DNA from: Notamacropus eugenii
Taxonomy: Eukaryota > Chordata > Mammalia > Diprotodontia > Macropodidae
Reading direction: 5' to 3'
Assembly: GCF_028372415.1 (NCBI RefSeq)
Contig: NC_092875.1
Coordinates: 185,728,522-185,792,521, forward strand
Length of the DNA stretch: 64,000 nucleotides
Below, in pieces: positions 1 to 10,660 of this stretch. Numbering within the stretch: the stretch's first letter is position 1; every line of letters starts with the position of its first letter. Below the pieces are notes generated by a model that saw nothing but the letters and a program-made list of their open reading frames with translations, searched no databases and was not told where the DNA came from. The position numbers were made by a program, and so were the translations under genes.

Positions 1-240
1 AGACTGGTGTTCATATCTGCCCTCAGAAACTTACACGTTGTATAGCATAACCTCACAGCCTCAGTTTCCTCAATTGTAAAATCGGAATAATATTAGCACC
101 TATCTCAGAGAGTTGTTATGAGGATCAAATGAGATATTTATAAAATACTTAGTGTATGAGGATCAAATGAGATATTTATAAAATACTTAGTGTAGTCCCT
201 AGCACATAGTAGAAAGTTAATAAATGCTTGTTTTCTTCCC
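1..240 (+). repeat. MIR-type SINE with an internal 38-bp tandem duplication
   Basis: It contains the MIR core and 3' end: cctcagtttcctcaattgta, then ...gttgttatgaggatcaaatgag and ...agcacatagtag..taaatgcttg. A 38-bp segment is present twice without change (117-154 and 155-192). Confidence 0.8.
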
Positions 241-1520
241 TCCTGGGAGTATGCTCTGAAGTAAAGAGGTAAGTTCATGAATCCCACATGCTTTCAGGCT
301 TGGGCCCTTATTGATGAGTCATCACCTCCCTCCCTCACTTTCTCTTACATACACAACCCTCTTTTTATTTTTTTCTACCCTTTATCCTGTTTCAGCTGAA
401 AGCTGGACCAAAATATTCAGACTCCTACCCAAAGGCAGATCATAGTTGGCACCACCACCATCACCAGGTTTGGTGAGATTTTCAGTCTCTTCTAGAACTT
501 ACTTCCTTATCTTTTTCTCTAGAGCTGAACTACCGATTGCCCCCACCTCCAGGACCAGGACTACATGGAAGTTCAAGTGTGAAATTGCTGGTTCCCCAGA
601 TAAGGAAGGTGTCCCTCTCTCTGGTCCTAAAGGTTTCACCTTCACATTGACCCCTGCTACAGTTTTCTCAGTTCCTACAGGAGGTCTGTATGTCCTTTGA
701 TCTATTTATTTTTATCCTGTTTGGTTTGCCTGAGGCATTTTCGGTAGCTGATTATTAAAACTGGTTCTAATTTTCAGGGAAGCCCGGCTTCTCCTATTTT
801 CCTAAGTTTACCTCCTGGCTTAGTCTCCTCAGTGGCTATGATTCTGGGATCCACATTCCCTCCAGGAAAGCAGTAGCATGGCCAGCAGCAAAGCTTTGCC
901 TCTACCTGTTCCAAAGCCCATACTTCACTCTGGGCTGCCCACAGAATTCCAGTTTCCAGTGTGGGGCGCACCACCTTGGCTCCGCTCATTGGCTGAATAA
1001 ACATGAATGACACACCCCTAAATCCAGTGAATGATTAAGCCTCTCTCTGCTCAAGTTTCTAGGTTTTCCCACTTCTACAGGTTCTTTCTGATGACTCATT
1101 CCTCAGGTGCCTCCAGGGGAAAGGTTTCCCAGAATCCTAGCGTTATGGTCGGATAAGAACAGAGTTACCTTATGGATAAAGAAACAGACAATTCCCCCAA
1201 AGTATCAGGAAAGCCATCGCCTTCACAGACTGCCTTGGTCCAAGCAGCCCTGAAAACAGCATTTCTCTATTCCTAAATCACTTTATGGTTATTTTAAAAG
1301 GAGCCATCGCGGCAGATTCCAGCCACCAACAGCAGCCAGAATACAGTAGCAGCTTTTACTCTGGGGTGCTATTGATACAGCTGGACCCTGAAAATTGCTT
1401 GCTTTTACCAGTCTCTTCTGTGGGCTTGGGTTTTCGTCATGGATGTTTAGATAAAAAGACAGGCTATTTGGGGCAGGGAAGGGGGTTGTTTTTTATTTTA
1501 TTTTATTTTTTGCTGGATTG
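241..1520. other. Unassigned intergenic sequence
   Basis: No gene or clear repeat is seen. Short open frames are chance-sized and show no family match. Splice-like sites near 390-690 do not join into a recognisable protein. Confidence 0.4.
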
Positions 1521-1528
1521 CCTTGGCC

Positions 1529-1714
1529 CTGGGGTGGGGAACCTGTGGCCCGGAGGCCACAAGTGGCACTCTAGGTCCGCAAGTGTGGCCCCTTGACTGA
1601 ATCCAAACTTCACAGAACAAATCCCCTTAATAAAAGGATTTGCTCTTTAAACCTGGACTCAGTCAAAAGGCCACACCCAAAGACCTAGAAGGGGCCACAG
1701 GTTCCCCACCCCAA
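1529..1714. mobile_element. Palindromic hAT MITE with 8-bp target duplication
   Basis: 186 bp with inverted ends: ctggggtggggaacctgtgg at the left and ccacaggttccccaccccaa at the right. It is flanked by ccttggcc (1,521-1,528) and ccgtggcc (1,715-1,722), 7 of 8 alike, which is the 8-bp duplication made by hAT transposases. The inside is a long inverted repeat around aataaaaggatttg. A second copy lies at 26,590-26,792. Confidence 0.8.
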
Positions 1715-2094
1715 CCGTGGCCCTTGAGTAAGTACCCTCTCCATTTTTTATAAGTCTCTCTTCCCTTAACCCTTTGTCCCACCCAGTCTTCACTCCCCTT
1801 TCTGAAGGAGATGTGGCTAATTTTAAACTTATCAGTTCAAGCTGGCAAGTGGTTCCTACCACAACCACAGCAAAAGGGTGCTGTGGGAAAACAGGAAGCA
1901 AGGCTTGAGAGAACGGAAAACAACGGGAAGGTGACTTAACCCTTCCCCTCCACCAGAAACCAATGGTTTTAAAGTAAGACTTGAGCATTCTGGTAAAGCA
2001 TTATAAAGAGAGTACTAGATGCTTCCTTTCTCTGTTTAAGGTCTATCTCTGATAAGAATTAGAGAGCAAATCTCCATGTTGCTCTTGTCAAGTC

Positions 2095-3110
2095 AGTCAG
2101 TCAACAAACATTTATTAAGTGCCGTGCCTACACTGTGTTAAGTAACAAGGTTACAAAAAGAAGCAAAAGATAATCCTTGTCTTTGAGGAGTGCACAATCC
2201 AAACAGAGAAAACAAAACACATACAAATATGTACAAACAATCTATATTCAGGATAAATGGGAAATAATTAAAAGAGAGAAGGCACTAGAATTAGGAGGGA
2301 CTGAGGAAGGCTTCCTGTTGTTATTCAGTAGTGATCCCACTGAGGTTTTCTTGGCAAAGATAATGGAGGGGTTTGCCATTTCCTTCTCCAGCTCATTTAA
2401 CAGATGAGGAAACTGAGGCAAACAGGGTTGAGTGACTTGCCCAGGGTCATGCAGCTAGTAAGTGTCTGAGGCCAGATTTGAAGTTTTCTTGACTCTGGGC
2501 ACAAACAGCTCTACTCACTGCTCCACCCAGCTGCCCCTGGCTAACTGTAGAAAATGGGATTTTAGTTGGCACTTAAAGAAAACCAGAGAAGTCAGTAGTC
2601 TGAGCATTGGAGGGACAGTATTGCAGGCCTGGGGGACAGCCAGAGATAATGCCCTGAACTGAGAGATGGAATGTCTTGTTCATAAAATAAGCCAGGTCAT
2701 TGTTCCTTGACTGAAGAGTATGGGGGTGTGGCGGTGGGAGGGAGCAGGAAGAGTATGATGTAAGAAGACTGGGAAGGTAGGAAAGGACTAGGTTATGAAG
2801 GGCTTCGCTTCAAATGCCCGAGGATTTGTATTTGCTACTAGAGGTGACTGGGAGTTTACTGAGTAGGGGGCTGATATAGTCAGACCTGCACTTTAGGAAA
2901 ATCACTTTAGTGGCTGAATGAAGGATGAATTAGAGTGGAGTGTTAAAAGCATGCAGACCTACTAGCAGGCTATTGCAAAAGACCAGGCATGAGGTGATGA
3001 GGACCTGCACCAGAGGGGTACCAGTGTCAGAGGAGGGAAATGTTACAAAGATAAAATCCACAGGCCTCGGCAACAGACTGGATATGGTGGGGGGCAAGAC
3101 ATATATCAAT
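2095..3110 (-). mobile_element. L2/CR1-type LINE, ORF2 3' part, minus strand, split by a SINE
   Basis: The plus strand shows the familiar reverse of mammalian L2: aacaaacatttattaagtgc near 2,103, gaagggcttcgcttcaaatg near 2,797, then the reverse of the reverse-transcriptase region (cagacctgcactttaggaaa, aggctattgcaa, gtgatgaggacctgcacc). A Mar1 SINE splits it at 2,317-2,538. Confidence 0.75.
2317..2538 (-). repeat. Mar1-type CORE-SINE
   Basis: Reads in reverse: ttttcttggcaaagata, tttgccatttccttctccag, the core acagatgaggaaactgaggc and the head cacccagctgcccc. These are the marks of the marsupial Mar1 CORE-SINE. Confidence 0.8.
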
Positions 3111-3904
3111 CACCTTGTACCACCTCTTTGGGGATGTTCTTCTGGTTGCCTGGAAAGATTCATTTAATTGGCTGTTGAGTGGAAAGAATAAGGAGCACTG
3201 ATGAGGCTCTTCAGTGGAGGGGTAATATAAAATGTCTCCTGAGCTGCCCTGTTGTAAGTGTCTCTAGAAGCCTTGCTTGCTTAGTCTGCCTGCCCTTGAG
3301 GCCTTCCTTTCTCTTAGTGGAAAGTGTAAGGATGATTCTAAACTTCCTAGGGCCAGAGTGTGGTAGGGACACCCTTCTACCCAAAGCCTGTGACGGCCTT
3401 ACCTCTTAGGAAAGTCTGTGGGGTAGGGCCACTTGGACTGAAAAGCATGTGGTGACTTCCCTCTGTCCCAGCATCCAAGGGATAGGATAACAGCTACTAG
3501 AGTCTTTGCAAAGCAATGTATTATGAGAGTTAGCAGTCACAGAGAGATACTCTTTTGGGAAAAACAGAGCCCAATTGGGGTTGAGCAGGCTCACCTTGGT
3601 GGATGTAAAATGTATAACAGTTAATGAGCAGTCCTTTTGCAAAGGTCCCAGAGAAGCTTCTTGTCACAGACTTTTAAATGACTTAACTCCAAGAATTTCT
3701 CCAATATGCCTCAGAAACCACACCATCCTGGAAGTTCACTCCAGCCCTGGAATTCCTAAGTTGGAAGTAGCCTTCTGGCCCAGGCTTCTCCCTCCGATTG
3801 GATGGCTTCCCATCCTTTCCTCTCCACAACTTCCCTTTAAGGTGGGCACCAGCCAAGGCCAGTCATGCCTTCATTGCTCCTCAGGCTGTACTCCTGACTT
3901 TCTT
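3111..3904. other. Unassigned intergenic sequence
   Basis: No gene or confident repeat is seen; the right part may be badly decayed L2. Confidence 0.35.
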
Positions 3905-4240
3905 CATCATACATACCTTCATTTTCTCCACCACTAGTTTTAAGTTTCCTTTTATGGGCTGTTTTCCCCCATAAAAATGTAATCTCAGGGCAGCTAGGTG
4001 GTGCAGGGGATAGAACACCAGTTCTAGTCAGGAGTACCTGAGTTCAAATGTGACCTCAGACACTAGCTATATGATCCTGGGCAAGTTACTTAACCTCAAC
4101 AGCCTGCAAAAAAAAAAAAAAAAGACAAAAGAAAAGTAATTTCCTTAAGGACAGGACTGCCTGGGTTTAGCTGTGGTTTAGCCAACCACAGTGCCTGGCA
4201 AAAAGTAAGTGCTTGATGAATGCTTTCTGCCTGGCTGCCT
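3905..4240 (+). mobile_element. L2-type LINE 3' end split by a tRNA SINE
   Basis: Left part runs to taaaaatgtaatctc (3,987). The right part resumes at agtaatttccttaaggacag (4,135) and closes with gtgcctggcaaaaagtaagt..ttgatgaatgctt, the usual L2 3' end. Confidence 0.65.
3988..4123 (+). repeat. tRNA-derived marsupial SINE with poly(A) tail
   Basis: Head gggcagctaggtggtgcagg, box-B-like gagttcaaatgtgacctcag, then ctgggcaagttacttaacct and an A16 tail. It sits inside an L2 3' end. Confidence 0.8.
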
Positions 4241-4531
4241 CATTGACTAATTAAAACTGCCTATTCCTTACCTGATTCATATTTGTACTCTGGATACTTT
4301 TTAACTTCCTCCCTCACTGTTGGGGGCAGGGAAAACCCTTAGACTGGAGCCTAAAATAGAATTGTTCACCAGGAATCTGATGTGGGAAACAGAATTGCAA
4401 CTGGCTGGGAGTCCCTTATTCATAATAACTCCTCTGTTTAGAAGCCTACCAGGAGAGTAGGTAAAGAACAGAAAAAGGCAGAGGTCACCAGCCCCTGAGC
4501 TGAAATCTAAAATAATAACTTTTTTTTAAAA

Positions 4532-4620
4532 GTAGGGTTTTAGAACTGGAAGGGATTTTAAGTTACCTATTACAACTCCTTTATTTTAGGGATGAAAAAA
4601 CTGAAACTCAGAAAAAAGGC
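4532..4620 (+). repeat. Ther1/MIR-family SINE fragment
   Basis: gggttttagaactggaaggg and gggatgaaaaaactgaaact match the middle of Ther1-type CORE-SINEs. Confidence 0.55.
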
Positions 4621-5480
4621 ATTTTTTCCAACATGATCCTTATCTGGCTCCAAATTGATGTCATCTAAGTCCAGAACCTGGGTTCCCTTCCACTATATAA
4701 ACTACCAGGCTTCTCATTTTTATATTCAGGGTCAGCATATGATTGTTCTGATTCTTCTGTCTCCTTGGAATCCCTCCATTCAGATCTTTCCATACTGCTG
4801 TGTTGTCTTCTCATTTTCACTTTCTACGGTTATAATAGTGAAAGGCAGTGACGCATGATGTATGACAAGCTGGCATCAACGTCATGAGAGCCTGCCTCAG
4901 ACATATACTGGCTTTGTAATTCTGGGTAAATCACTGCCTTTCGGGGCCCCAGGCAAGTCTCTAAAGTAAGATCTGAAAGTTGCAGAGCAGCCTTTTTGTT
5001 TATTGATAGAGAGAGTTCCTTTTTAGGAGTTTCTTAGGCTGATGAAATCATAGTCTGGTTTTTAAAAAAAAGGTATAAATGGTATATTCTACCACATTAA
5101 TAAACTGTCCCCATTTCAATAGATATGTGATCTCTCTTCAGTATGGGTTCTACCTCACATGTTACATGCAGATCAGCACCTATCTACACTGTCTTATACA
5201 ATGCGACTCCTATTCATGTATCCAGTGTGCTGGGGGCCCCTGGGCCTCATGACATTTCATGATCACCAAAGGAAAACAAGGATTGTCCATCACTGTTCTT
5301 GTTCTATAACTGGCCCATTTACTTTTCTGGTCATATATCTCCTTGAAACTATCTTTTTTCCCTACTTCATTTGTTGGTTAAATTCTGCAGTCTACTCACA
5401 TCTACCAAGATTGTTCTTTGGAGGGTCTACAATCTTGGTTATTTAGAGATAAGAGCATTCTATGATTGGGAACCATATAG
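4621..5480. other. Unassigned stretch, with an inverted repeat at 5,404-5,439
   Basis: Near 4,880-4,945 there is a faint MIR head. From 5,100 to 5,460 the sequence is of unknown origin; it includes an 11-bp perfect inverted repeat (accaagattgt .. acaatcttggt) with a 14-base loop. Confidence 0.35.
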
Positions 5481-5790
5481 TGTCATTAAAAGGATATTGA
5501 TGTTAGAAAAGACTTTTTTTTAGGAAAAACTTGGAGTCATTAAAAGTACTGTGACTGAAGCAAAGATTCACTTTTCAACAAAAACTGCTAGAGAAACTGC
5601 AAAGGATTCTGGTAGAAATTGGGTATAGACCAGCCCCTCTCACATAATATACTAAGATATATTCCAAATGCATATATGACCGTACCAAACAAACTAGAAC
5701 AGCATGGATGGAAATATTTATTACAGAGGAAGAATTCATCACCAAAGAATAGAAAAGATTGCCCAAAGAGATAAATTTGATTGTATGCAA
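5480..5790 (+). mobile_element. L1 ORF2 fragment
   Basis: The plus strand encodes a decayed piece of L1 ORF2 (the region before the C-terminal Cys-rich part). It is joined directly to an L2 piece on its right. Confidence 0.5.
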
Positions 5791-6090
5791 TGATGAATCA
5801 CTGGGCCAAGCCCTAGAAATACAAAAAACAAATCCTTGTTCTCAAGTAGTTCAAAGTCTAATGGGGGAGATGATGTGTAAAAAACTATATATAAAAAACA
5901 TTATATACTTAGGTTGTGAGCCTGGGGGCTAGAAGTTGGTTCTCAAGACAGGAATAGGAAAGTTAGGAAAAGGAGAGGGGATGTTCAGTTTTGGACATCT
6001 TAGTCTTCAGGATACCCAGTTGGAGATGTCTAGTAGGCAGCTGGAGATGCCAGACAACGCAGGATGAGTTGGATTTGGAGAAGAATGAAG
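5791..6090 (-). mobile_element. L2/CR1-type fragment, minus strand
   Basis: Reverse L2 features: gaatcactgggccaagccct, caaatccttgttctcaagta, gttttggacatctt and cccagttggagatgtctagt. Confidence 0.65.
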
Positions 6091-6329
6091 AAAGAAAGGA
6101 GACATTCCTGAGACATTTAGAACTTTTGAGAATCTGAGGATTTAGACTACCTCTGTAGTCTTAGCTTGGTCCTGAGTTAGGGAGATAAAACTGGTAGCTT
6201 TGCAAATACTGATAATGCAAATATTATTTATTCTTCTTTTATAGGTCAAGAAACTAAGCCTGAAAAGATGAAAAATGCTATCTGCCTCCATAGAAAGAGA
6301 TGATAGAATCTGAATGCAGACCAAGCATA

Positions 6330-6590
6330 TTTTTTTCTTTATTTTTTGAACATCTTTTTTTTTTTTTGGTTTGTGTTTTCTTTTGCAACATGGCTAATAT
6401 GGAAATACGTTTTACATGACTTCACGTGTATAAACTATATCAAATTACTTGCCTTCTTAAGGAGGGAGGGTGAGGAGAGAGGGAATTTGAAACTCAATTT
6501 TTTTTTTAAAAAACAAATGTTAAAAATTGTTTTTGCATATAATTTGAAAAATATATATAAAAATTTTCACTTGCAAAAAGAAGTGGTCTG
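6330..6590 (+). mobile_element. Marsupial L1 3' end
   Basis: Has gcaacatggctaatatggaa, ccttcttaaggagggagggt, a T-rich patch and aacaaatgttaaaaattgtt, the standard end of marsupial L1s (the same series occurs at 18,766-18,950 and 25,620-25,800). Confidence 0.75.
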
Positions 6591-6799
6591 AGAAAACTTG
6601 AAGTTTTGTGTCCCTTCTTCACCGTTGTCAAATAGGTAGTAAAGTAAAACAGCCAAAACTTGTGCCAGCTCTTCTATCTAAAACTGTATTGTTTCTATTA
6701 TACCTGCCTACTAAAGCTCACAGTTATATAATGTTTTTACAACATAAAAATAATTTTGCATAAAGTATCTCATTTCCTACTAACAACTATGGGTGTTAG

Positions 6800-7010
6800 G
6801 TAATAATAACATTTGACTTATAGTACTTGAAGATTTACAAAGTACTTTGTAAGCATTATCTCATTTGAACCTCAAATGAAACGAAGGCTCAGAGCTTGAG
6901 TAATTTGCCTGTGGCTCCAGAGCTTGTCAGTGTCAGAAGTGGGATTTAAACCCAGCTTTCTCATGACTCTAAGTTCCAAAGCGCTTTTTCACTACTCCAC
7001 GTTGCTGGTG
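6800..7010 (-). repeat. MIR-family SINE
   Basis: cattatctcatttgaacctc, gcttgagtaatttgcctgtg and the reverse head gcgctttttcactactccac are MIR marks read in reverse. Confidence 0.6.
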
Positions 7011-7489
7011 TAACTATTATATTTCCTGTTTACCAAATAGGAAACTAAAGCCAAAGTCTTATGACTCCAAGTTCACTGCTCTTTTCATTGCTTAGGAAAG
7101 GAGGCTCTGGCATCACAGAAGATTGTCATTTGAAGTGAATTTGGTCTTTAGATGTAATTCACTCCTAAAGAGCCATCAGTATTGAGGCTTGAAATAGGTT
7201 TTAATCCCTTTCTGGCCTGAAACTATGTGCTTATGGTGCCCCCTTCTGGATGCCACCTTAAGACCAATCCATCCTGAAGCCAGCCTCCTCCTTTCTCTAA
7301 TTATTCAAATATTCCTTCTTCTCTAGAGCTGCCAATGAAGTCTAGATCACTTCTATTTTAATATGCTTAGTACATGTGTTGAGGACCAGACACTTTGATC
7401 TGTCATAGAGATTTTAGAAAAACCCACCTCTATTGGGAAATAGCTCAATTGTTTTTATTTTTGAATTTTTATTTTGACAAAAGAGACAC

Positions 7490-7690
7490 TTCATAGGATC
7501 ATAGATTTAGAGTTGAGAGAGACCTTAGAGGTTAACAAGTCCAAACCCATCTCTCCTCGCCATTTTACAGGTGAAGAAGCTGCGGGCCAGAAAGGTTAAT
7601 AGACTTGTGCAGTGTTACGCAGGGCACCTCAGGTGCCCACACCCAGGATTTTAATTCAGGTCTTCTTACCCCAAATTTAGTACTCTTTCT
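7490..7690 (+). repeat. Ther1/MIR-family SINE
   Basis: aggatcatagatttagagtt, gagagaccttagaggttaac and cattttacaggtgaagaagc match the Ther1 CORE-SINE body. Confidence 0.65.
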
Positions 7691-7899
7691 ATTGCCATCC
7701 CCTGCCCCATGATACCCAAACAATACCTTATCTTCCTAAGTACGTGCCATGAAAATAGTTAAGTAAAACTCCATAACTGTGTGATTGCCACTGATAGGAC
7801 AAGTCACTTTCTACCTTTCTTGTTTATTAGCTGTTAACAAAAAGGAAACCTTCCTGCTCTAATTTTAAAGTTAACAGTAATTTACCAAATATTCTTCTT

Positions 7900-8225
7900 A
7901 TCTACCCCTTCCACATTTACTTGGTTGTGATCATTACGTTCTTTCAGCTCTGTTTTCTCCACCCTGAGTCACTTTATACATATTTTCCTATGTTTCTCTG
8001 ATTTCTTCATATTCATTCATTACGGCACACTAATTTTCCATTGAATTCATGTGTCACAGTTATATGTCATAGTTTGTTCAGCCATTTTCTAGTCACTGGG
8101 CACATTGTGTTTCCCTGGCTTGTTGTTACTATCAATAATACTGCTGAAAATAATTTTTGGATATAAGGATCATTTCCCTCATGTAATTAACTTCATTGGG
8201 GGCATAATCCCAGGAATAGGAAAGT
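7900..8225 (-). mobile_element. Old L1 fragment (ORF2 3' end), minus strand
   Basis: Reads as a worn copy of the reverse L1 ORF2 end: ttacggcacactaattttcc, tagtttgttcagccattttc and a glycine-rich cue near ataatcccaggaatag. The better kept copy at 45.1-46.5 kb shows the same order. Confidence 0.55.
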
Positions 8226-8322
8226 AAAAAAACATAAATAAAAGTGAACCCTGAGAATTAAAATTTTGGATTTAAGAATGGAAAAAGCACACTATTTTTT
8301 TTGGTGAGACAGTCATAACAAT

Positions 8323-8324
<2 letters not shown>

Positions 8325-8389
<65 letters not shown>

Positions 8390-8394
8390 ACACA
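8325..8394. repeat. (CT)n(CA)n microsatellite
   Basis: About 17 CT units run straight into about 17 CA units with one TA interruption. Confidence 0.97.
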
Positions 8395-8457
8395 TATAAA
8401 ACACTTAAACAGAGACAAGTCAGAAATAACATCGTTTAATAAGAAGAGTAATGAACT

Positions 8458-8600
8458 GGTTGTTGGGCCTGGATTTCTCTGCATGATCTTGAGCAAGTCA
8501 CCTTTCCACTGGAGGTCTGTTTCCTTATCTTTACAAAAGAGCGATTTGTGTTAAATGATCTCTGGGGGCCTTTTCAGCTCTGTGATTCAATGAAAAAGGT
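8458..8600 (+). repeat. MIR-family SINE fragment
   Basis: atgatcttgagcaagtcacc, ttccttatctttacaaaaga and ccttttcagctctgtgattc fit the MIR 5'/middle part. Confidence 0.5.
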
Positions 8601-9088
8601 ATGGATGGTTTTCAGAGCACATGTACTTTTTCTTATATGTTGCTGAGGATGGGTAGGAAACTTTGCAACTTTGTCAATTTTTCCTCCCTCTTTTTTTCAA
8701 TACCAAGGATCTGGTGAGCTCAGGAAGCAGCAAAGGCTGTATGTTTTCCTCCTTTTTACGTATGAAAGCAGACAAAGATGACTTCATGCAAATGAATAAA
8801 GGATCTCAGGGAAAGGTAGATACTGTAAGGACTTGAGCTATGTTTAGGTAACGTAGCTCTACTCGGAAAATTCAGAAGTACCTTGACTTGTGTTTTGTGA
8901 CTTAGGTCTTTCTGAAATGACTTGTCTTTTTCACTTGAATGGCTGAGGATAAAGTGACCTAATAACCACATAGAAATCACAATGTAAATGAAAAATGCCA
9001 AATGAAGGATGCCTAAAAAGGTGATTCAATGGGGAAAATATGTGTGTCTATGTGCATATAGATTAAAAAATATAAATTATATGTATAT

Positions 9089-9116
<28 letters not shown>
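9089..9116. repeat. (CA)n microsatellite
   Basis: 14 CA units. Confidence 0.95.
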
Positions 9117-9120
<4 letters not shown>

Positions 9121-10309
9121 CGTATATCTATCTAACAATAAGCAACTTTTGATATGCTGAAGAGAATGGGGCTACACATCCTCTCCCTCTGCTCTGGATC
9201 TATTCAAATAGTGGTCCAGGCTCAGACCTGGGAGAGCTTGATCAACCAGAAGCGGGGTCACAAACATTTTCCTGAACTCCCTTACTCATTACACCTGGCA
9301 CCCCAGGGAAAATTTACTTCAAGCATAGGGTTGGCCCCTGTCTAGGGTTCTTGATTTACATTGTAAATCAGTTATGAGACAGATATTTAATGCTAGATAC
9401 AAAAGGTTCTCACAAATACCCATTAAAAGAACTTAAACAGCAATAAAAAGTATTGTTATATTCTCCTGGGAGACTGAGAATTAAACCTTAGAAAATGAAG
9501 AGATTTGCAGAACTGATGAATAGGCACTTTACATTTCACTTTGGTTCTGCACTACCTCCCTCTAAGTTGGTGCCCTATAGTTAACCAGGCTAGAGACTGG
9601 GCTCATCCTCTGGCCAGAGGTATCCTTTCCACTGTAAGAATTCAACCTGATACCAAGCTATTCCAAGGAATCCAGGATCTCTAAACTCCTGAACTCATAA
9701 AGGTGCCACCAAAGGCAAGACACCCATCTCAGTATCAACGTCTGGTCACCTACATGTAAACTCAGGGAAGGAAACACAAAAGAGAAAAGGCAGGTAGAGG
9801 GTTCAAACTCAAGTTGACCTAATTGAGTCCCCTTTCTCTAGCTATCATGTAGGAGTAGCCAAGGACAGGAAAGAGTAAACCTTTCCCTCATCCCTCACAG
9901 GAGAGACTCAAATTGTCCTGACTGGATCTACAGCCAGGAAAAAAAGGGATAACTGAAAGTTCTTCATGCTTAGTGGTCCACAGGGGGATTCTTTTGTCTT
10001 CCCCAAAGTACCCAGTCCTTTAGAATAGATTCACACATAGCCAGTCAGAAACAGACAGGGGCTTTGTTACCCTCAGGGAACCCAAGCCATGAGCCAGCCA
10101 TACATACTCGCTCAGAAGTGGGAAGGGCAGATTGTGTATGTTCCATCCCTGTACATTTGGAAACGGCTTCAAGTCACCATGGATGCATGAAAATAAAAAA
10201 TTTAAAACTATCTTGACTCTAAAACACTTATGTGTGCTTTGATATTGAAATGAGTTTTTCCTCTGATATCTATTATGAGAAATGAGCCCGTCTAACAAGT
10301 CCCCAACAG
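9117..10309. other. Unassigned stretch left of an LTR
   Basis: No gene or known repeat recognised. It adjoins the outer side of the LTR at 10,310-10,660. Confidence 0.35.
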
Positions 10310-10660
10310 TGAGAAACTTGGCTCGCCTTAAGCAAAGAACAATGCCTGTCACGAAATCAGGAAAGCCTTTATTAATCTTTACATCCATTCCCTCTGAATG
10401 GACGGGTAGCCTCCCCAGTAAGGTTACAGGACTGCTACAACATGTTTAGAAAAATGGGGCTTCTTATATTGTTTTCTGAACTTTGGATCTCCCGTGATAC
10501 CATCCCCTGGCCACGCAACTTTATGTTCTCCTCTCTAATAGGCTTTTCCTCATACAGTTCATCGAGCCTACACATCAGTTTCTGACCTCTAACCTGTCCA
10601 TGCTAGGTCTCAACCCTTATCACCTAGAACTGTGGAAAACAGAACTTCCTTTTTCCCACA
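10310..10660 (-). mobile_element. LTR of an endogenous retrovirus-like element
   Basis: On the minus strand a purine tract (agaaagaggggggag, 10,661-10,676) is followed at once by TGTGGGAAAAAGG. A TATA-like aatataagaagcc and the poly(A) signal AATAAA (10,373-10,368) follow, and the stretch closes with ..TTCTCA. A polypurine tract, TG start, AATAAA and CA end in this order define a 3' LTR. The family was not identified. Confidence 0.6.

Noticed and set aside
8272-8496. Minus-strand frame with a Val-Cys and Arg-Glu run
   Set aside because: Coded by the (CT)n(CA)n microsatellite.
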